A DNA stretch of 64,000 bases, from NCBI RefSeq assembly GCF_000834015.1, contig NZ_JXQI01000063.1, positions 93,775-157,774 of the forward strand. The letters run 5' to 3'. The DNA comes from Prevotella pectinovora (lineage in GTDB: Bacteria > Bacteroidota > Bacteroidia > Bacteroidales > Bacteroidaceae). Under the pieces are notes generated by a model, which worked only from the letters and a program-made list of their open reading frames with translations, had not been told where the DNA came from and ran no database searches. Below, piece by piece: positions 26,201-34,704 of this stretch; position 1 is the stretch's first letter; every line of letters starts with the position of its first letter. The translations under genes and the position numbers were made by a program.

Positions 26201-26527
26201 GATTACAACGACATCATTCAAGGTTGTCGCTTCGTCCTCCATTACGATGTTAACACTGCTCTTGCCGCTAACATTGACAGTTGCAGTCTTCATACCGATG
26301 TATGAAACTGTAATCTGTTTGCCACCGGAAAGTTTGATGGAGAAGTTACCGTCAAGATCGGTAACAGCCATGTTCTTGGCTCCTTTCTCCTGGATGGTAG
26401 CTCCGATGATCGGCTCACCAGTGCTATCCTTCACATTTCCTTTTAGCGACTGCGCTGACAGACTGCCTACGAAGAACAGCATAAGCGCAATAAGTCCTAG
26501 TCGAAAAGTTTTTAAATTACCAAACAT
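23288..26527 (-). CDS. SusC/RagA-family TonB-linked outer membrane transporter
   Basis: TonB-dependent channel importing glycan fragments, 1079 residues. The order is standard: signal peptide (GLIALMLFFVGSLSAQS), a carboxypeptidase-regulatory-like domain (KDSTGEPIIGATIQEKGAK), the plug with LNDVVVIGYGTVKKKDLTGS and GANGVVIVTTKSGK, then the 22-strand barrel ending RLYVFGVNVSF. No N-terminal anti-sigma-interacting extension is present, so it is not of the signal-transducing subtype. It heads the operon with SusD and the DUF5123 protein and has a promoter at 26568-26597. Confidence 0.96.
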   Translation of the reverse strand: MFGNLKTFRLGLIALMLFFVGSLSAQSLKGNVKDSTGEPIIGATIQEKGAKNMAVTDLDGNFSIKLSGGKQITVSYIGMKTATVNVSGKSSVNIVMEDEATTLNDVVVIGYGTVKKKDLTGSVTSVSAKDLANIPVSTASEAIQGKMAGVTVTTTEGSPDADVKIRVRGGGSLSQDNSPLYIVDGFPVSSISDIAPNDIESIDVLKDASSTAIYGARGANGVVIVTTKSGKEGKVQVNFSASLGVRKVMKELDVLSPYDYAKYQYETQYGKEQEYGDWRDMDIWKSVTGRNWQDELFGRTGLQQIYNISVSGGSKETKFNVSYSRTDDKSIMMGSNFSKNNVNAKLNSKLNKWLTLDFNARLAYSVVDGLNSGGDTNDASASNSIINKAITYRPVEPLNASSDDDADESSNTDINPYDRMSGTYKQQRRFRQDYNAGLNWKPFKHFTFRSELGFTWRFENTDQAWDKLATRSDNTGAGAPKSKFSRTDVRNWRNANTLTYDTKDAFAKGDRLNVLVGQEWSSSLQKDYYSSTINFPTDFSIGEVLAHQGAGEAQPNANRIGAKDNMASFFGRVNYTYADKYLLTATFRADGSSKFASGNRWGFFPAVALGWRISEENFMKSVDWLSNLKLRLSYGEAGNNRIPSGSIYQPFSFPNDYSKLKEPYFGGEMGTVMELGNSKSNNDLKWETTITRNLGFDFGFFNSRINGNLDLYWNTTKDLLMLSKISSSSGYNFMYKNFGQTSNKGVEFAVNASIIEKKNFTLSMTANISYNKNKIDELNTGSEWDTNYTIPDVNTGQNFRVVEGGSLGEVWGYRLRGYYTAYDAEKNPNGELTWDGKKWQLREGLLDKSSTVIGTLQPGSPKLKVDEEGNVVKEKLGNTIAPWAGGFGFNATFYGFDASVFFNYQFGNKIVNGTKLGSSFFHDTRKGYNLNRDFLNRYTNIDPANGLSLANPTNVAQYYGGDEANVIARLNEINANASIYNPVSVSKMYLLDYFVESASFLRLQNLTIGYTLPKSLLKNLFLNNVRFYFTGYNLLTITGYSGNDPEVDSSSKKSRMSPGVDYASYPKSRLYVFGVNVSF

Positions 26528-26567
26528 AGTTTTTACTAATAAAAATAAAATAATTAAAAAGATATTG

Positions 26568-26597
26568 CAAAGTTACAATTTTTCAAAATATAAACAA
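26568..26597 (-). promoter_or_regulatory. Promoter of the SusC-SusD operon
   Basis: The minus strand reads TTG, 19 bases, TAACTTTG, about 40 bases before the SusC start codon. Confidence 0.65.
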
Positions 26598-26695
26598 CAT
26601 AAAGAGGTGTCAAACTTCACTTAATGCGTTAAAAACTCCACAAACCATATATATTTCAATGGCAAACAACTTGTTTTGCAATGAAAACATAAGGC

Positions 26696-26731
26696 AAAAG
26701 GAGCGCACACCAAAAGAAGATGCGCGCACCC
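26696..26731 (-). terminator. Terminator of the CE8 esterase gene
   Basis: On the minus strand GGTGCGCGCA and TGTGCGCTCC form a stem with one mismatch and one GU pair around an 11-base loop, followed by TTTTG. Confidence 0.7.
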
Positions 26732-26765
26732 TTAAATATTTATACCAATGAAAAACTTCTATAAA

Positions 26766-29700
26766 TTACTTCACGATTTTAGTCGTTTTCATGCTGCCGT
26801 CATTCATTTTCTGAACCATGATGAGCACACCACGCTGACTGCCGTCGACACGCACACCCTGGAGGTCATAGAACATTGTAGATACAACATTCTCGCCATC
26901 CACTTTCATGCTGTTGATGCCTGTGGTAGTTGTTGAACCTCCACCGAAGCCTCCCATTGCATTTGCGGCACGCACGAGATAATCGGCAGCTTTCTTGCCC
27001 TCGGCAACCGTCCATGATGTTGACGATGTCATGCCAACGAACAGCTCATCGCAGAACACTGCGTATGCCTTAGCTCCTTCGGATGCAGCCCATGTAATGG
27101 TGTTGCCTTCGGATGCCAAGAGACCGAGTCCCACCTGTGCGCAGTCTGCATCAGGAGTCCATGTAGGGAACACTTTGTCAAGAGCATACTCAGCTGCCTG
27201 GTCAGCAGTGAGGATTGTCTCCATCTCGTTTACTTTATTGTCCTTTGTGAACTTCAGCACGTTAGAAGCAGGAGAAACCACATTGCCCTGGGCATCCTTT
27301 GTGTTAAACTCTACGAACTTGTCGGCAGGAACGTTCATTCCACCAACAGTGAAACGGTCCTTGATAATCATGTCTGGCTGAAGAAGAGTTGTGTTCAAGT
27401 ATGCCAGACGAGGAGTTCCTCCCCAGGCACGACCATAGTTGAAGGTCTCTGCATAGTTATCTACAACACATTCGTTCATCACGTAGCCCCATTTTGAACC
27501 GTCTGTATAAGGAGCTGCTATAGTACAACCACCCTTACCATCGGCACTACGTTTCTCAACAACGAACTTACACCTATTATAATATACATCGCCACCTCCG
27601 CAGAGGAAGTCAACAGTACCATGGATTTCTGAGTCTTCCCAATAATACTTACCCCCATTGTTGTTGCTATAGTATGTATCCTGATAAGAAAGCATCTTCA
27701 CATTCTTGCAGATGGTTCCGTCACCCTTGTCCTGCAGACAAACCGCACGACCGGCAGAACCAGAACTGTAGTAGTCAAGTGCGTTCTGAAGAGTCAGGTC
27801 CTGTATATATAGATTCTTTCCTGTAACATAGAGAGTCGCTGTTGTTCCGATTCCCTCGTTCTTCACATCCGGAGCATTCTTGATGATGGTCTTGTCCATA
27901 CTCTGACCGATGATAGAGATATTGTTTCCAGAAACAGCGGTCAGCGCAACCTTACCGAGGTCGTATGTTCCGTTTGGCAGGAAGATACATGTGCGCTCAG
28001 TAGCGCTGCTGTTTGCATTGGCAAGATCGAGCATAGTGAGGAAGTTGCCGCCGTTGCCTGGCTGGCAGACATAATATCCGAGTTCGTTCTTCTCAGTTGA
28101 AGCGTCACCAAGGTTTGCAACAACGAGCTTGTGCATATACATGCCACCATCGGCAACGAGAGTAAGAGTTCCTGGCTCACCGGTATATTCGATGCTCTGC
28201 ATCACACCGTCATTGCTCTTGTCGAGAGCGATCGAAGCGACCTCTGTTTCACCGTTCATGAGTTTCAGGTTAGCAGCACCGCTATATTTGCAGCCTGTAA
28301 CGAAGATGAGAGAGTGACGGCCAGAGAGGATATCAATCTTATCGCCGTCGCTGAACGACCAGCCATGCTGCTTGTCGTGGAAAGCTCCACCTGTAGGACA
28401 GAAGCCTTCATGGTCTTCTGCATAGAAATATGGATCTGCGAGATTATAAGTATAGCGGTTTACGTCGCTTGTCACTTCAATGTCGGTTGCCACAGCGTAA
28501 AGGCTGGTAGGACCAGTCACGATGTCAGCAGTAGTATATTTGCGTCCGCCATCGCTCTTTACGAACCATCCGCGGAACGCCTTTCCGTCGGTAACGATTA
28601 CGCCGTCGCCGTTTCTCAATGTTGCTATAGGAGAATCCTTCTCCACCTGCTGAACAGCCTCAAGCACAGTTCCGTCTGTATTATAATATGTGAGGGTATA
28701 GTCTGGCTTGAATGCCACTGTCAGTTTATATGTCACAGTCTTGTCGCCTGCAGCCACCACCACGGTAACGACAGTACTGTTGTCATCCACCTTATTATAT
28801 TCAATGCTCTTGATTTCTCCATTGTCTGGAGTTCCGAACACTACAGGGTTGGCAGTCTCGTCTACCATCTGCTCCTTCTTTGAAATCTCGACGGTAGCAC
28901 ACATGTCGCCGTCTGCGTTTTCCTCACAGATATCAGCAGTCTGGTAATCAACTCCGTTGATTGTCACCTTGCCCAAAGCCGGAGTCTTCGAGAGGTCAAC
29001 GAGTCCGTAGATGGCAAGTTCGAGAAGATATGCATTCTGGTTTGTTGTGATATTCTCAAAACGCAGTTTACAGTTTGTCTTGTTCACGTCAACATCAACA
29101 TCGCATCCCGATGCCGGGTTGGCAACAGTGCTTGACACTACCACCCAGTCTGCATCACCGTCACCTTTGGCCAGGAGTTTCCATCCGCGGTTGCCACCTG
29201 TAGCACCATGACGGAAATGAACCTTAGTGACAGATGCCAAAGCCGAAGTCTCTATATATGGAGTCTCGCTCTTGGCAGCCATCAGCATACCGCCGTTCCA
29301 ATCAGGGAATTTACTCGTATTGAAGTTTGTGGCACCAATCTGGGTATTGAAAACAGAGAAGGTAAGAGACTCATGACTGTATTTGGTATTCCATACCGCT
29401 GTAGTCACCTGTTTGTCGTCAGCCTTTGTCTCGTAAGCTCCCCAATCAGAGAAATCGGTGCTGTAGAGTTCTTTTGTAGCGATGGCTGAAACGAAAGTCA
29501 CCTGCACTCCATAAAGATAACCACTATCAGTAGCCTTTATCTCTACATATCCTTTAGCCACTTCATCGGTTGTGGCGCGATGCTCGTTCACATCGGCTGT
29601 TGCTGCCACACCGCCAACGGTGTAACCACGATAATTGGGATAGTTCTCCACTACTACGATGTCGCGGGTTGACTTTACCGGCACCTGCAGAATCGTGCCA

Positions 29701-29951
29701 CTGTTGAACTGTGCGTTGTTTCTGCCGATACAATAGAGTTTGCCGTTGGTGGCATCTACATGCATCGACACGCCTTCAACTGTGGAAGGAATGTCAACTG
29801 TGGTCTTCTGATAGTTCGTAGTTTCCTGGATGCCTGCCGGCAGGTCGTTCTTGAAGTCCCATTTTGCAGTCACGTCACCCTGTGCCTTAACCGATACGGC
29901 AGACAACAAGGCAATGACGCAAAACGTCAATGTCCTTAGAAAATTGTTCAT
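26766..29951 (-). CDS. Large secreted protein with a C-terminal CE8 pectin methylesterase domain
   Basis: Removes methyl esters from homogalacturonan so that lyases and GH28 can act. The protein is 1061 residues, about three times a bare esterase. After the signal peptide (VIALLSAVSVKA) come beta-rich modules of unclear family up to about residue 640, including an InlB-like stretch (YNTDGTVLEAVQQVEKDSP). The CE8 helix spans about 640-930: FLPNGTYDLG, QDTYYSNNNGG with the first aspartate, GTVDFLCGGGDVYYNRCKF with the second, and YGRAWGGTPR with the substrate arginine. The tail (YDLQGVRVDGS) is of the sorting type seen in neighbours. It has its own promoter and terminator and sits just upstream of the SusC operon. 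Confidence 0.9.
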   Translation of the reverse strand: MNNFLRTLTFCVIALLSAVSVKAQGDVTAKWDFKNDLPAGIQETTNYQKTTVDIPSTVEGVSMHVDATNGKLYCIGRNNAQFNSGTILQVPVKSTRDIVVVENYPNYRGYTVGGVAATADVNEHRATTDEVAKGYVEIKATDSGYLYGVQVTFVSAIATKELYSTDFSDWGAYETKADDKQVTTAVWNTKYSHESLTFSVFNTQIGATNFNTSKFPDWNGGMLMAAKSETPYIETSALASVTKVHFRHGATGGNRGWKLLAKGDGDADWVVVSSTVANPASGCDVDVDVNKTNCKLRFENITTNQNAYLLELAIYGLVDLSKTPALGKVTINGVDYQTADICEENADGDMCATVEISKKEQMVDETANPVVFGTPDNGEIKSIEYNKVDDNSTVVTVVVAAGDKTVTYKLTVAFKPDYTLTYYNTDGTVLEAVQQVEKDSPIATLRNGDGVIVTDGKAFRGWFVKSDGGRKYTTADIVTGPTSLYAVATDIEVTSDVNRYTYNLADPYFYAEDHEGFCPTGGAFHDKQHGWSFSDGDKIDILSGRHSLIFVTGCKYSGAANLKLMNGETEVASIALDKSNDGVMQSIEYTGEPGTLTLVADGGMYMHKLVVANLGDASTEKNELGYYVCQPGNGGNFLTMLDLANANSSATERTCIFLPNGTYDLGKVALTAVSGNNISIIGQSMDKTIIKNAPDVKNEGIGTTATLYVTGKNLYIQDLTLQNALDYYSSGSAGRAVCLQDKGDGTICKNVKMLSYQDTYYSNNNGGKYYWEDSEIHGTVDFLCGGGDVYYNRCKFVVEKRSADGKGGCTIAAPYTDGSKWGYVMNECVVDNYAETFNYGRAWGGTPRLAYLNTTLLQPDMIIKDRFTVGGMNVPADKFVEFNTKDAQGNVVSPASNVLKFTKDNKVNEMETILTADQAAEYALDKVFPTWTPDADCAQVGLGLLASEGNTITWAASEGAKAYAVFCDELFVGMTSSTSWTVAEGKKAADYLVRAANAMGGFGGGSTTTTGINSMKVDGENVVSTMFYDLQGVRVDGSQRGVLIMVQKMNDGSMKTTKIVK

Positions 29952-29992
29952 GCTTTGATATAGATTAGTTTGTTTATTATGGCAAAGTTAAC

Positions 29993-30024
29993 TCATTTAT
30001 TGGACATTTACAAATAAAGCTAAA
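29993..30024 (-). promoter_or_regulatory. Consensus promoter of the CE8 esterase gene
   Basis: The minus strand reads TTTG, exactly 20 bases, TAACTTTG. Its upstream TTTG overlaps the T tract of the preceding terminator. Confidence 0.75.
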
Positions 30025-30065
30025 AAAAACATCCCATTCATTGTAAAAAAAACAACGAACAGGAT
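30022..30065 (-). terminator. Terminator of the PL9-like lyase gene
   Basis: On the minus strand a 14-bp stem (ATCCTGTTCGTTGT with ACAATGAATGGGAT, three GU pairs) with an eight-T loop is followed by GTTTTTTTT. It separates the lyase gene from the esterase promoter. Confidence 0.88.
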
Positions 30066-30096
30066 ATTTATATAGACATTTACATTTTCTTACTTG

Positions 30097-32424
30097 TTAT
30101 TTTACCACGACCTTCAGACTTTCTTTCAGGTTCTTGCCATTGACTTTCAGTATTATCATACCATTTGACTTTGGTAGATAAATGCTTGTGTTGGTACCGT
30201 TGAAGTCGTGTTTGCCCAGGAGCATCCCGTCGGCATCGTAAGCGCTGATGACGAATTGGTCTTTTGCCTGTGCACCGTCAACACTTACTATCACCTGACC
30301 GTTGAAAGCCTGAACGAGACGCACTTTCTTGCCGTTGCTCTCGCTGTTCTGAATATAGCCAATGCCGTTGGTGGCGGAACCGAATGCTACAGACTTGCTC
30401 TTCAAGCCAAGTTCAAAAGCACCGAGGTCTGGTGCGGCGCCAGCATAGCGTATTGCTGGTATTCTGACGTTTTGTGAAGCATATTTTGTATTTTCGTCCA
30501 CCACGGTGCCCTTGTCCACGAGCAGGGCATTGCCTTCCACGGGATGTGCCCAAGTGATGTTGTCCCACTGCAAATCGCCATTGGCGTCACGATCGGCAAT
30601 AAGTTCTGCATAATTGTCTTCGTTTACCACATTCGACGGATCAACACTAAGGTCTGTCGTAACGAGGGTGCCGACAGAAATCTGGGTTCTTCCATATTTC
30701 GTGCTTTTCTCGCCAAGCTTAGTAGGGTCTTCATGATGTGTGTCCGTCTTCAGATTGTCGTTGATGGATATACAGTTTGTTGCCACCAGCTCATGACCTG
30801 CCGCTATATCCTCATAGGCTCTATACGAATATGATTTCTTGAGCGTAAGACCGTCTACGCTTTTCAGAGCATAGCCCGTACAGTTGTTCATGATGATGTC
30901 GCCTGAGTTATGGTTCTGGTCGAATCCTTTGTTCACATTGTTTACTGCGATGCAGCGGTTCAACACTACGTTCATCGCTCCCTGGTCTGAACCACACTTG
31001 AATCCGTTGCCGTTGCCCTGGGTCAGGGCACCGTTGATGATGGCGTTTTCGTAAGCGAGACAGTTTTCAAACACTATCGTGACATTGTCCTTGAAGCCTC
31101 CGCTTTTCTTGAAGAAAACGTCGTAGCCGTCGTCTGAATTGTTGTATGCACGGCAGCCATAGAAATAATTTCCTGTTCCCACGGAAATCTTCGGTGCGAA
31201 ACCGTCGGCATCACCATCTCCCTCGTCCTTGTTTTCAAAAGCGTCGCAGTTGAGGATATAGTTATAGGCTCCGAGATTCTTTATCTGAACGCCCGTATCA
31301 CCGTTTCTATAGAATTTGCAATCTTCAATGATGTTGTCGTGGGCATCCTGTGTCCTGTTCTGGATGTCGGTTGACGAACCGCCGGTCGGCTTGTTGCGCT
31401 CGATGAGCAGTCCGTTGTCACTGGCGTTTGTCACGTCAACATGATAGAAATGCCAGTAAGACGAGGTGAGGCGTATTCCCTGGTATGGGTTGTCGCTATG
31501 CGAATGGTACGGATGGTCGCAGTTAATCACGGCGCGTCCGTCGAGGCAGACCAGCGAATTGTAATTGTCTGCCGTACCATTGCGGTCGTTGATGTTTATG
31601 CGTGCCGTAGGACGGTATTCTCCGGCTGCGAGACAGATTGTTGTTCCTGGATCCACAGCTTTGTCTATGGCAAGCTGAATGCTGGCAAGTGCCGTCTCCG
31701 GTGTCAGTCCGTCGTTGGCGTCGCTTCCCGTCGGTGAGACATAGATCTTTGGTCCTGATCCCAACTTTGCCGTTGCTATGGGTGCATCTCCCGTCATATA
31801 GTCGAGACCGGGTGTCTGGTCGTTCGGATTGTCGGGGTTGTCGGGCGATGTACCACCGCCTCCTCCTATGGTTTCCTCATCGCCGACGGCAAGGCTATAG
31901 ATATACATTCCTCCTGTGATGCCTACCACTACGTCGCCATCAGCAACTACCTTACCGCTGCCCTGCTGATGTTCTTTTCCTGTAGAGGCAGGGAACGTGC
32001 CTTCAAGATTGACAAGAGCAAGCGAACGGGTTGACGACTTGTTAGAAGTGCAGTATTCTATCTTCACCATCTCTCCCGCCTTGCGGTTGGGAATCACGAG
32101 CGAAGACGCATCACCGAGCCACAACGCACCGGTGCTGCCGCCAAGTCTCAAATTACCATTGTCATTGTCAGTAATCGTGAAAGTCAATCCCTTAGCTACA
32201 TCAAGTTCCGTATCGTTGGCCTTCACTGGCGCATTGTCCATGGCGAGAACATAGCAATAACGACTCTTTGAATCTTTCTTCCAGTTTGCATCACCGGAAA
32301 TCAAACTTACATCAGCCTGCGAGACAGAGGTAAACGACCACGACCGATTGTCTGATTCTACATCTTGAGCCGAAAGTGTGGCACAAGACATTACCGTGGC
32401 TACAAGAGCCCATAATTGTTTCAT
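30097..32424 (-). CDS. Secreted pectate lyase, PL9-like parallel beta-helix
   Basis: Calcium-dependent lyase acting on polygalacturonate, 775 residues. The signal peptide (MKQLWALVATVMSCATLSA) is followed by a beta domain (about 20-190), a Pro/Asn/Gly linker, and then the helix from about residue 215 opening with KIYVSPTGSDANDGLTPETA. PL9 hallmarks are visible: DEGDGDADGFAPK and NNSDDGYDVFFK for calcium binding, QGNGNGFKCGSDQG with the candidate catalytic lysine, and CIAVNNVNKGFDQNH. The C terminus (ISAYDADGMLLGKHDF) is a separate beta module. It stands at the upstream end of the CE8-SusCD cluster. Confidence 0.88.
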   Translation of the reverse strand: MKQLWALVATVMSCATLSAQDVESDNRSWSFTSVSQADVSLISGDANWKKDSKSRYCYVLAMDNAPVKANDTELDVAKGLTFTITDNDNGNLRLGGSTGALWLGDASSLVIPNRKAGEMVKIEYCTSNKSSTRSLALVNLEGTFPASTGKEHQQGSGKVVADGDVVVGITGGMYIYSLAVGDEETIGGGGGTSPDNPDNPNDQTPGLDYMTGDAPIATAKLGSGPKIYVSPTGSDANDGLTPETALASIQLAIDKAVDPGTTICLAAGEYRPTARININDRNGTADNYNSLVCLDGRAVINCDHPYHSHSDNPYQGIRLTSSYWHFYHVDVTNASDNGLLIERNKPTGGSSTDIQNRTQDAHDNIIEDCKFYRNGDTGVQIKNLGAYNYILNCDAFENKDEGDGDADGFAPKISVGTGNYFYGCRAYNNSDDGYDVFFKKSGGFKDNVTIVFENCLAYENAIINGALTQGNGNGFKCGSDQGAMNVVLNRCIAVNNVNKGFDQNHNSGDIIMNNCTGYALKSVDGLTLKKSYSYRAYEDIAAGHELVATNCISINDNLKTDTHHEDPTKLGEKSTKYGRTQISVGTLVTTDLSVDPSNVVNEDNYAELIADRDANGDLQWDNITWAHPVEGNALLVDKGTVVDENTKYASQNVRIPAIRYAGAAPDLGAFELGLKSKSVAFGSATNGIGYIQNSESNGKKVRLVQAFNGQVIVSVDGAQAKDQFVISAYDADGMLLGKHDFNGTNTSIYLPKSNGMIILKVNGKNLKESLKVVVK

Positions 32425-32505
32425 AGAATAAGTATTAATGTTAGTAGATTACTGTATATATTGTTTTCTTTCATCTTGTCACTCCAAGATGTATGATCAG
32501 CATTG

Positions 32506-32513
32506 CAAATATA
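32506..32513 (-). promoter_or_regulatory. -7 box for the PL9-like gene
   Basis: The minus strand reads TATATTTG, about 80 bases before the start; the nearest TTG is 23 bases upstream, slightly far. The rest of the 32425-32683 gap shows nothing recognisable. Confidence 0.4.
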
Positions 32514-32683
32514 GTAAAATACAGACAATCCTATTCCAATGTAAGGCAAGTTATCGACGTAAACGTTTACGCCCAAATTATCAATTCCAACAATCCATAA
32601 TTGCCGATATATGTAAAAGGCCGGATAGTGTGCAAAGGGGCAAAGGAGCCCCTTTCCCTTAGTATTTGTTCCGTATTCTCATC

Positions 32684-33583
32684 CTATTTCCGCTTGCGGC
32701 GGAAATAAAGCAGGTAACCTGTCACAGGCAGCGAAGCTCCGATGAGACTGACCACGAAAGTGATGATCTTCGTTATCATTCCTCCCCACGAACCGATGTG
32801 GAGTTGATGGAAGACCTGCATCATCTCCGTTCCCTTCGGCACAAGTTTCAGACCGAAGCCCAAGCCTGTTACGGCGAGAAGCATCAGCCAAAGGAGTGCC
32901 CACCAGCCAAGACTGACATGAAGGTCGAACAGGCGGCGCTTGCCTCCCTTGCCCCACTCCACCTTGAAGCGCTGACACAGCTGCTTGCCGTTTTGGGGCA
33001 TGAATACGAATATTCCGCTTATCAGTATAAAGACAAACAACAATGTGGTGTAGGTGACAATAATCTTGCCCACCGGTCCCATCATGAGTCCGGTGTGGAA
33101 TTTGGTGACATAGGAGAAGAAGTCTCTCTTTGTAGTAGTACCGTATGGTGCATCCTTGGCAGGAGACTTGGTCTTCAATGCGTCCTTGCCCTTTACCGCA
33201 GACTTATCCTCTACAGAAGATTCTTTCTTGGATGCCGGTGCGCCCTTACCAATGACGTCATCCTTTGCAGAAGGTGACGGATGGCATTTTTCTCTCGAAG
33301 AACACTTGTCGCATCCGTCGGGAGAACATTGGTGGGGAGCTGCTGCCTTTTCCTCTCGGAAAGAAGCTGTCGCGTCTTTTGCGCCTTTTCCCTTTATGGC
33401 ATTGTCTGTTTTTCCTCCATTGTCGCCCTTGGCGTGCGGAGCAACGACTCTTGGCATTCCGAGAGCATTCCTTATCTCATTCTTGAACACGAGGGTGGCT
33501 CCCGACAGGCAGATAAGCATTATGATAACGCCCAAGGGCAATGAAAGCCACAGATGGATTTTCAGAAGTATTTTCTTTGTCAT
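32684..33583 (-). CDS. PepSY-associated membrane protein with a Lys/Cys-rich periplasmic segment
   Basis: Membrane protein of 299 residues from the start at 33583 (MTKKILLKIHLWLSLPLGVI); the frame to 33628 adds 15 residues ahead of the first helix. It has the helices of the PepSY_TM group: IHLWLSLPLGVIIMLICLSG, IIVTYTTLLFVFILISGIFV, WALLWLMLLAVTGLGFG and ITFVVSLIGASLPVTGYLLY, with conserved FHTG and HQLHIGSWGG histidines. Such proteins often reduce iron-siderophore or haem complexes. Between helices 1 and 2, where PepSY domains normally lie, there is instead a charged, low-complexity stretch (about 45-165) with a Cys cluster, CSPDGCDKCSSREKC. It follows a broken TonB receptor by 95 bases and was probably its operon partner. 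Confidence 0.75.
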   Translation of the reverse strand: MTKKILLKIHLWLSLPLGVIIMLICLSGATLVFKNEIRNALGMPRVVAPHAKGDNGGKTDNAIKGKGAKDATASFREEKAAAPHQCSPDGCDKCSSREKCHPSPSAKDDVIGKGAPASKKESSVEDKSAVKGKDALKTKSPAKDAPYGTTTKRDFFSYVTKFHTGLMMGPVGKIIVTYTTLLFVFILISGIFVFMPQNGKQLCQRFKVEWGKGGKRRLFDLHVSLGWWALLWLMLLAVTGLGFGLKLVPKGTEMMQVFHQLHIGSWGGMITKIITFVVSLIGASLPVTGYLLYFRRKRK

Positions 33584-33677
33584 AGATGTTCTTTTTATCA
33601 AAACAGCACAAGGAGAGCAGAGAACCAAAACATGATGATTCTGCCACTCTCCTTAGCATAACGTAAAAATGTCTGTT

Positions 33678-34332
33678 TTATTTTGCGAAATTCACCTTTA
33701 GTCCTACTACAAGCATTCTGCCCGGTGAATAGAGGGCAACTTTCTGCGAAGGAGTGTCGATGCGATGGTCGGACATCTCCGCTTTTTGCCGTCAGGAAGT
33801 CGTTGCGCCAGTCGGCACCGATGATTGTCGTTGCCTTGTCGTAGAAATGGAACACGCCCTTCAGCTCTGCCTCATAGTATTTCTGGAACTTGTTGCGTAC
33901 GAAGTCACCCACATCGTAGGTCTTTGTCGCCACCTGGTAGAGGTTTCCGTAATGATAGTTGTCGTTCACAAAATCGAGAAGCAGCGAATGCTTGCCGAAT
34001 TTATATTTCGCTCCTGCCTCCCAGCGCCATCCCTCGCTACGCATATCATAGTCGGAACCTCCCGTAATGTCGGTGCGGGAGTCAGGACGGTCGGTTAGTT
34101 TGTAGCTGTATGATCCACCGGCATACATCGAGAAATTCTTTGCCGGCTTGATGTCGAAACGCTGGTTGATGACGTTTGAGTTGAAGCCGATGAACAGTGG
34201 GGCTATCGTTTCATACTCCTTTCCGTCGGCATCAACCGCCTTGCCGTTGTTCTGATAGCTGTCGGCTTCCTGATGGAAATACGAGGTGTGTGAATCCAGA
34301 TATTTTGAAGAGAATATAATGATTTTATTCAT
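33678..34332 (-). pseudogene. Broken TonB-dependent receptor, C-terminal barrel remnant
   Basis: Only the last 220 or so residues of a siderophore-type receptor remain. Barrel strands are clear (FDIKPAKNFSMYAGGSYSYK, EGWRWEAGAKYKFGKHSLLL, TTIIGADWRNDFLTAK). At a run of five T (33783-33787) the frame must shift by one base to continue as DHRIDTPSQKVALYSPGRML and end VVGLKVNFAK at 33678, a normal barrel terminus. Signal peptide, plug and most of the barrel are missing, yet a consensus promoter survives just upstream. The gene is therefore both truncated and frameshifted; a PepSY membrane protein gene follows. Confidence 0.8.
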
Positions 34333-34389
34333 TACCGATTCAGACAAAGACACACGAAATACGTTACACCTGTCTTCTGAACCGCGGTG

Positions 34390-34420
34390 CAAAGTTAAAG
34401 ACAATTGAATATATAGGCAA
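34390..34420 (-). promoter_or_regulatory. Promoter left in front of the receptor remnant
   Basis: The minus strand reads TTG, 20 bases, TAACTTTG, 58 bases before the surviving frame. It probably still drives the PepSY protein gene. Confidence 0.6.
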
Positions 34421-34704
34421 TACCTAAAAAATATGATATTGAATAGGCGACGTGGAGATATACATCATTGATTCCACTACTTCTCAGCTCGTCTGCTGAG
34501 GGCATGTCTATCCTGACGTAATTTCATTTTTGCATCGAGATATCTCGATGCCGCTAAAACAACAATTAAAAAAATCGGCAAGCCTAATTACCGGTTTTTG
34601 AAAGCCGCATCAGGCTGCCACTCCAAAAGGAGTTCTTGGACAAGCCAAGCATCCTCGGAGTTTCTCGGCTAATCGTCTTCGGGGAGCAAGCTCTGGCAGA
34701 TTTT
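34421..34704. other. Non-coding gap with a 20-bp perfect palindrome
   Basis: No intact gene is seen. GCATCGAGATATCTCGATGC (34532-34551) is a perfect 20-bp palindrome, and CTCAGC/GCTGAG pair at 34483-34500. The rest may be scrambled remains of the Fic gene or a lost mobile element. Confidence 0.5.
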
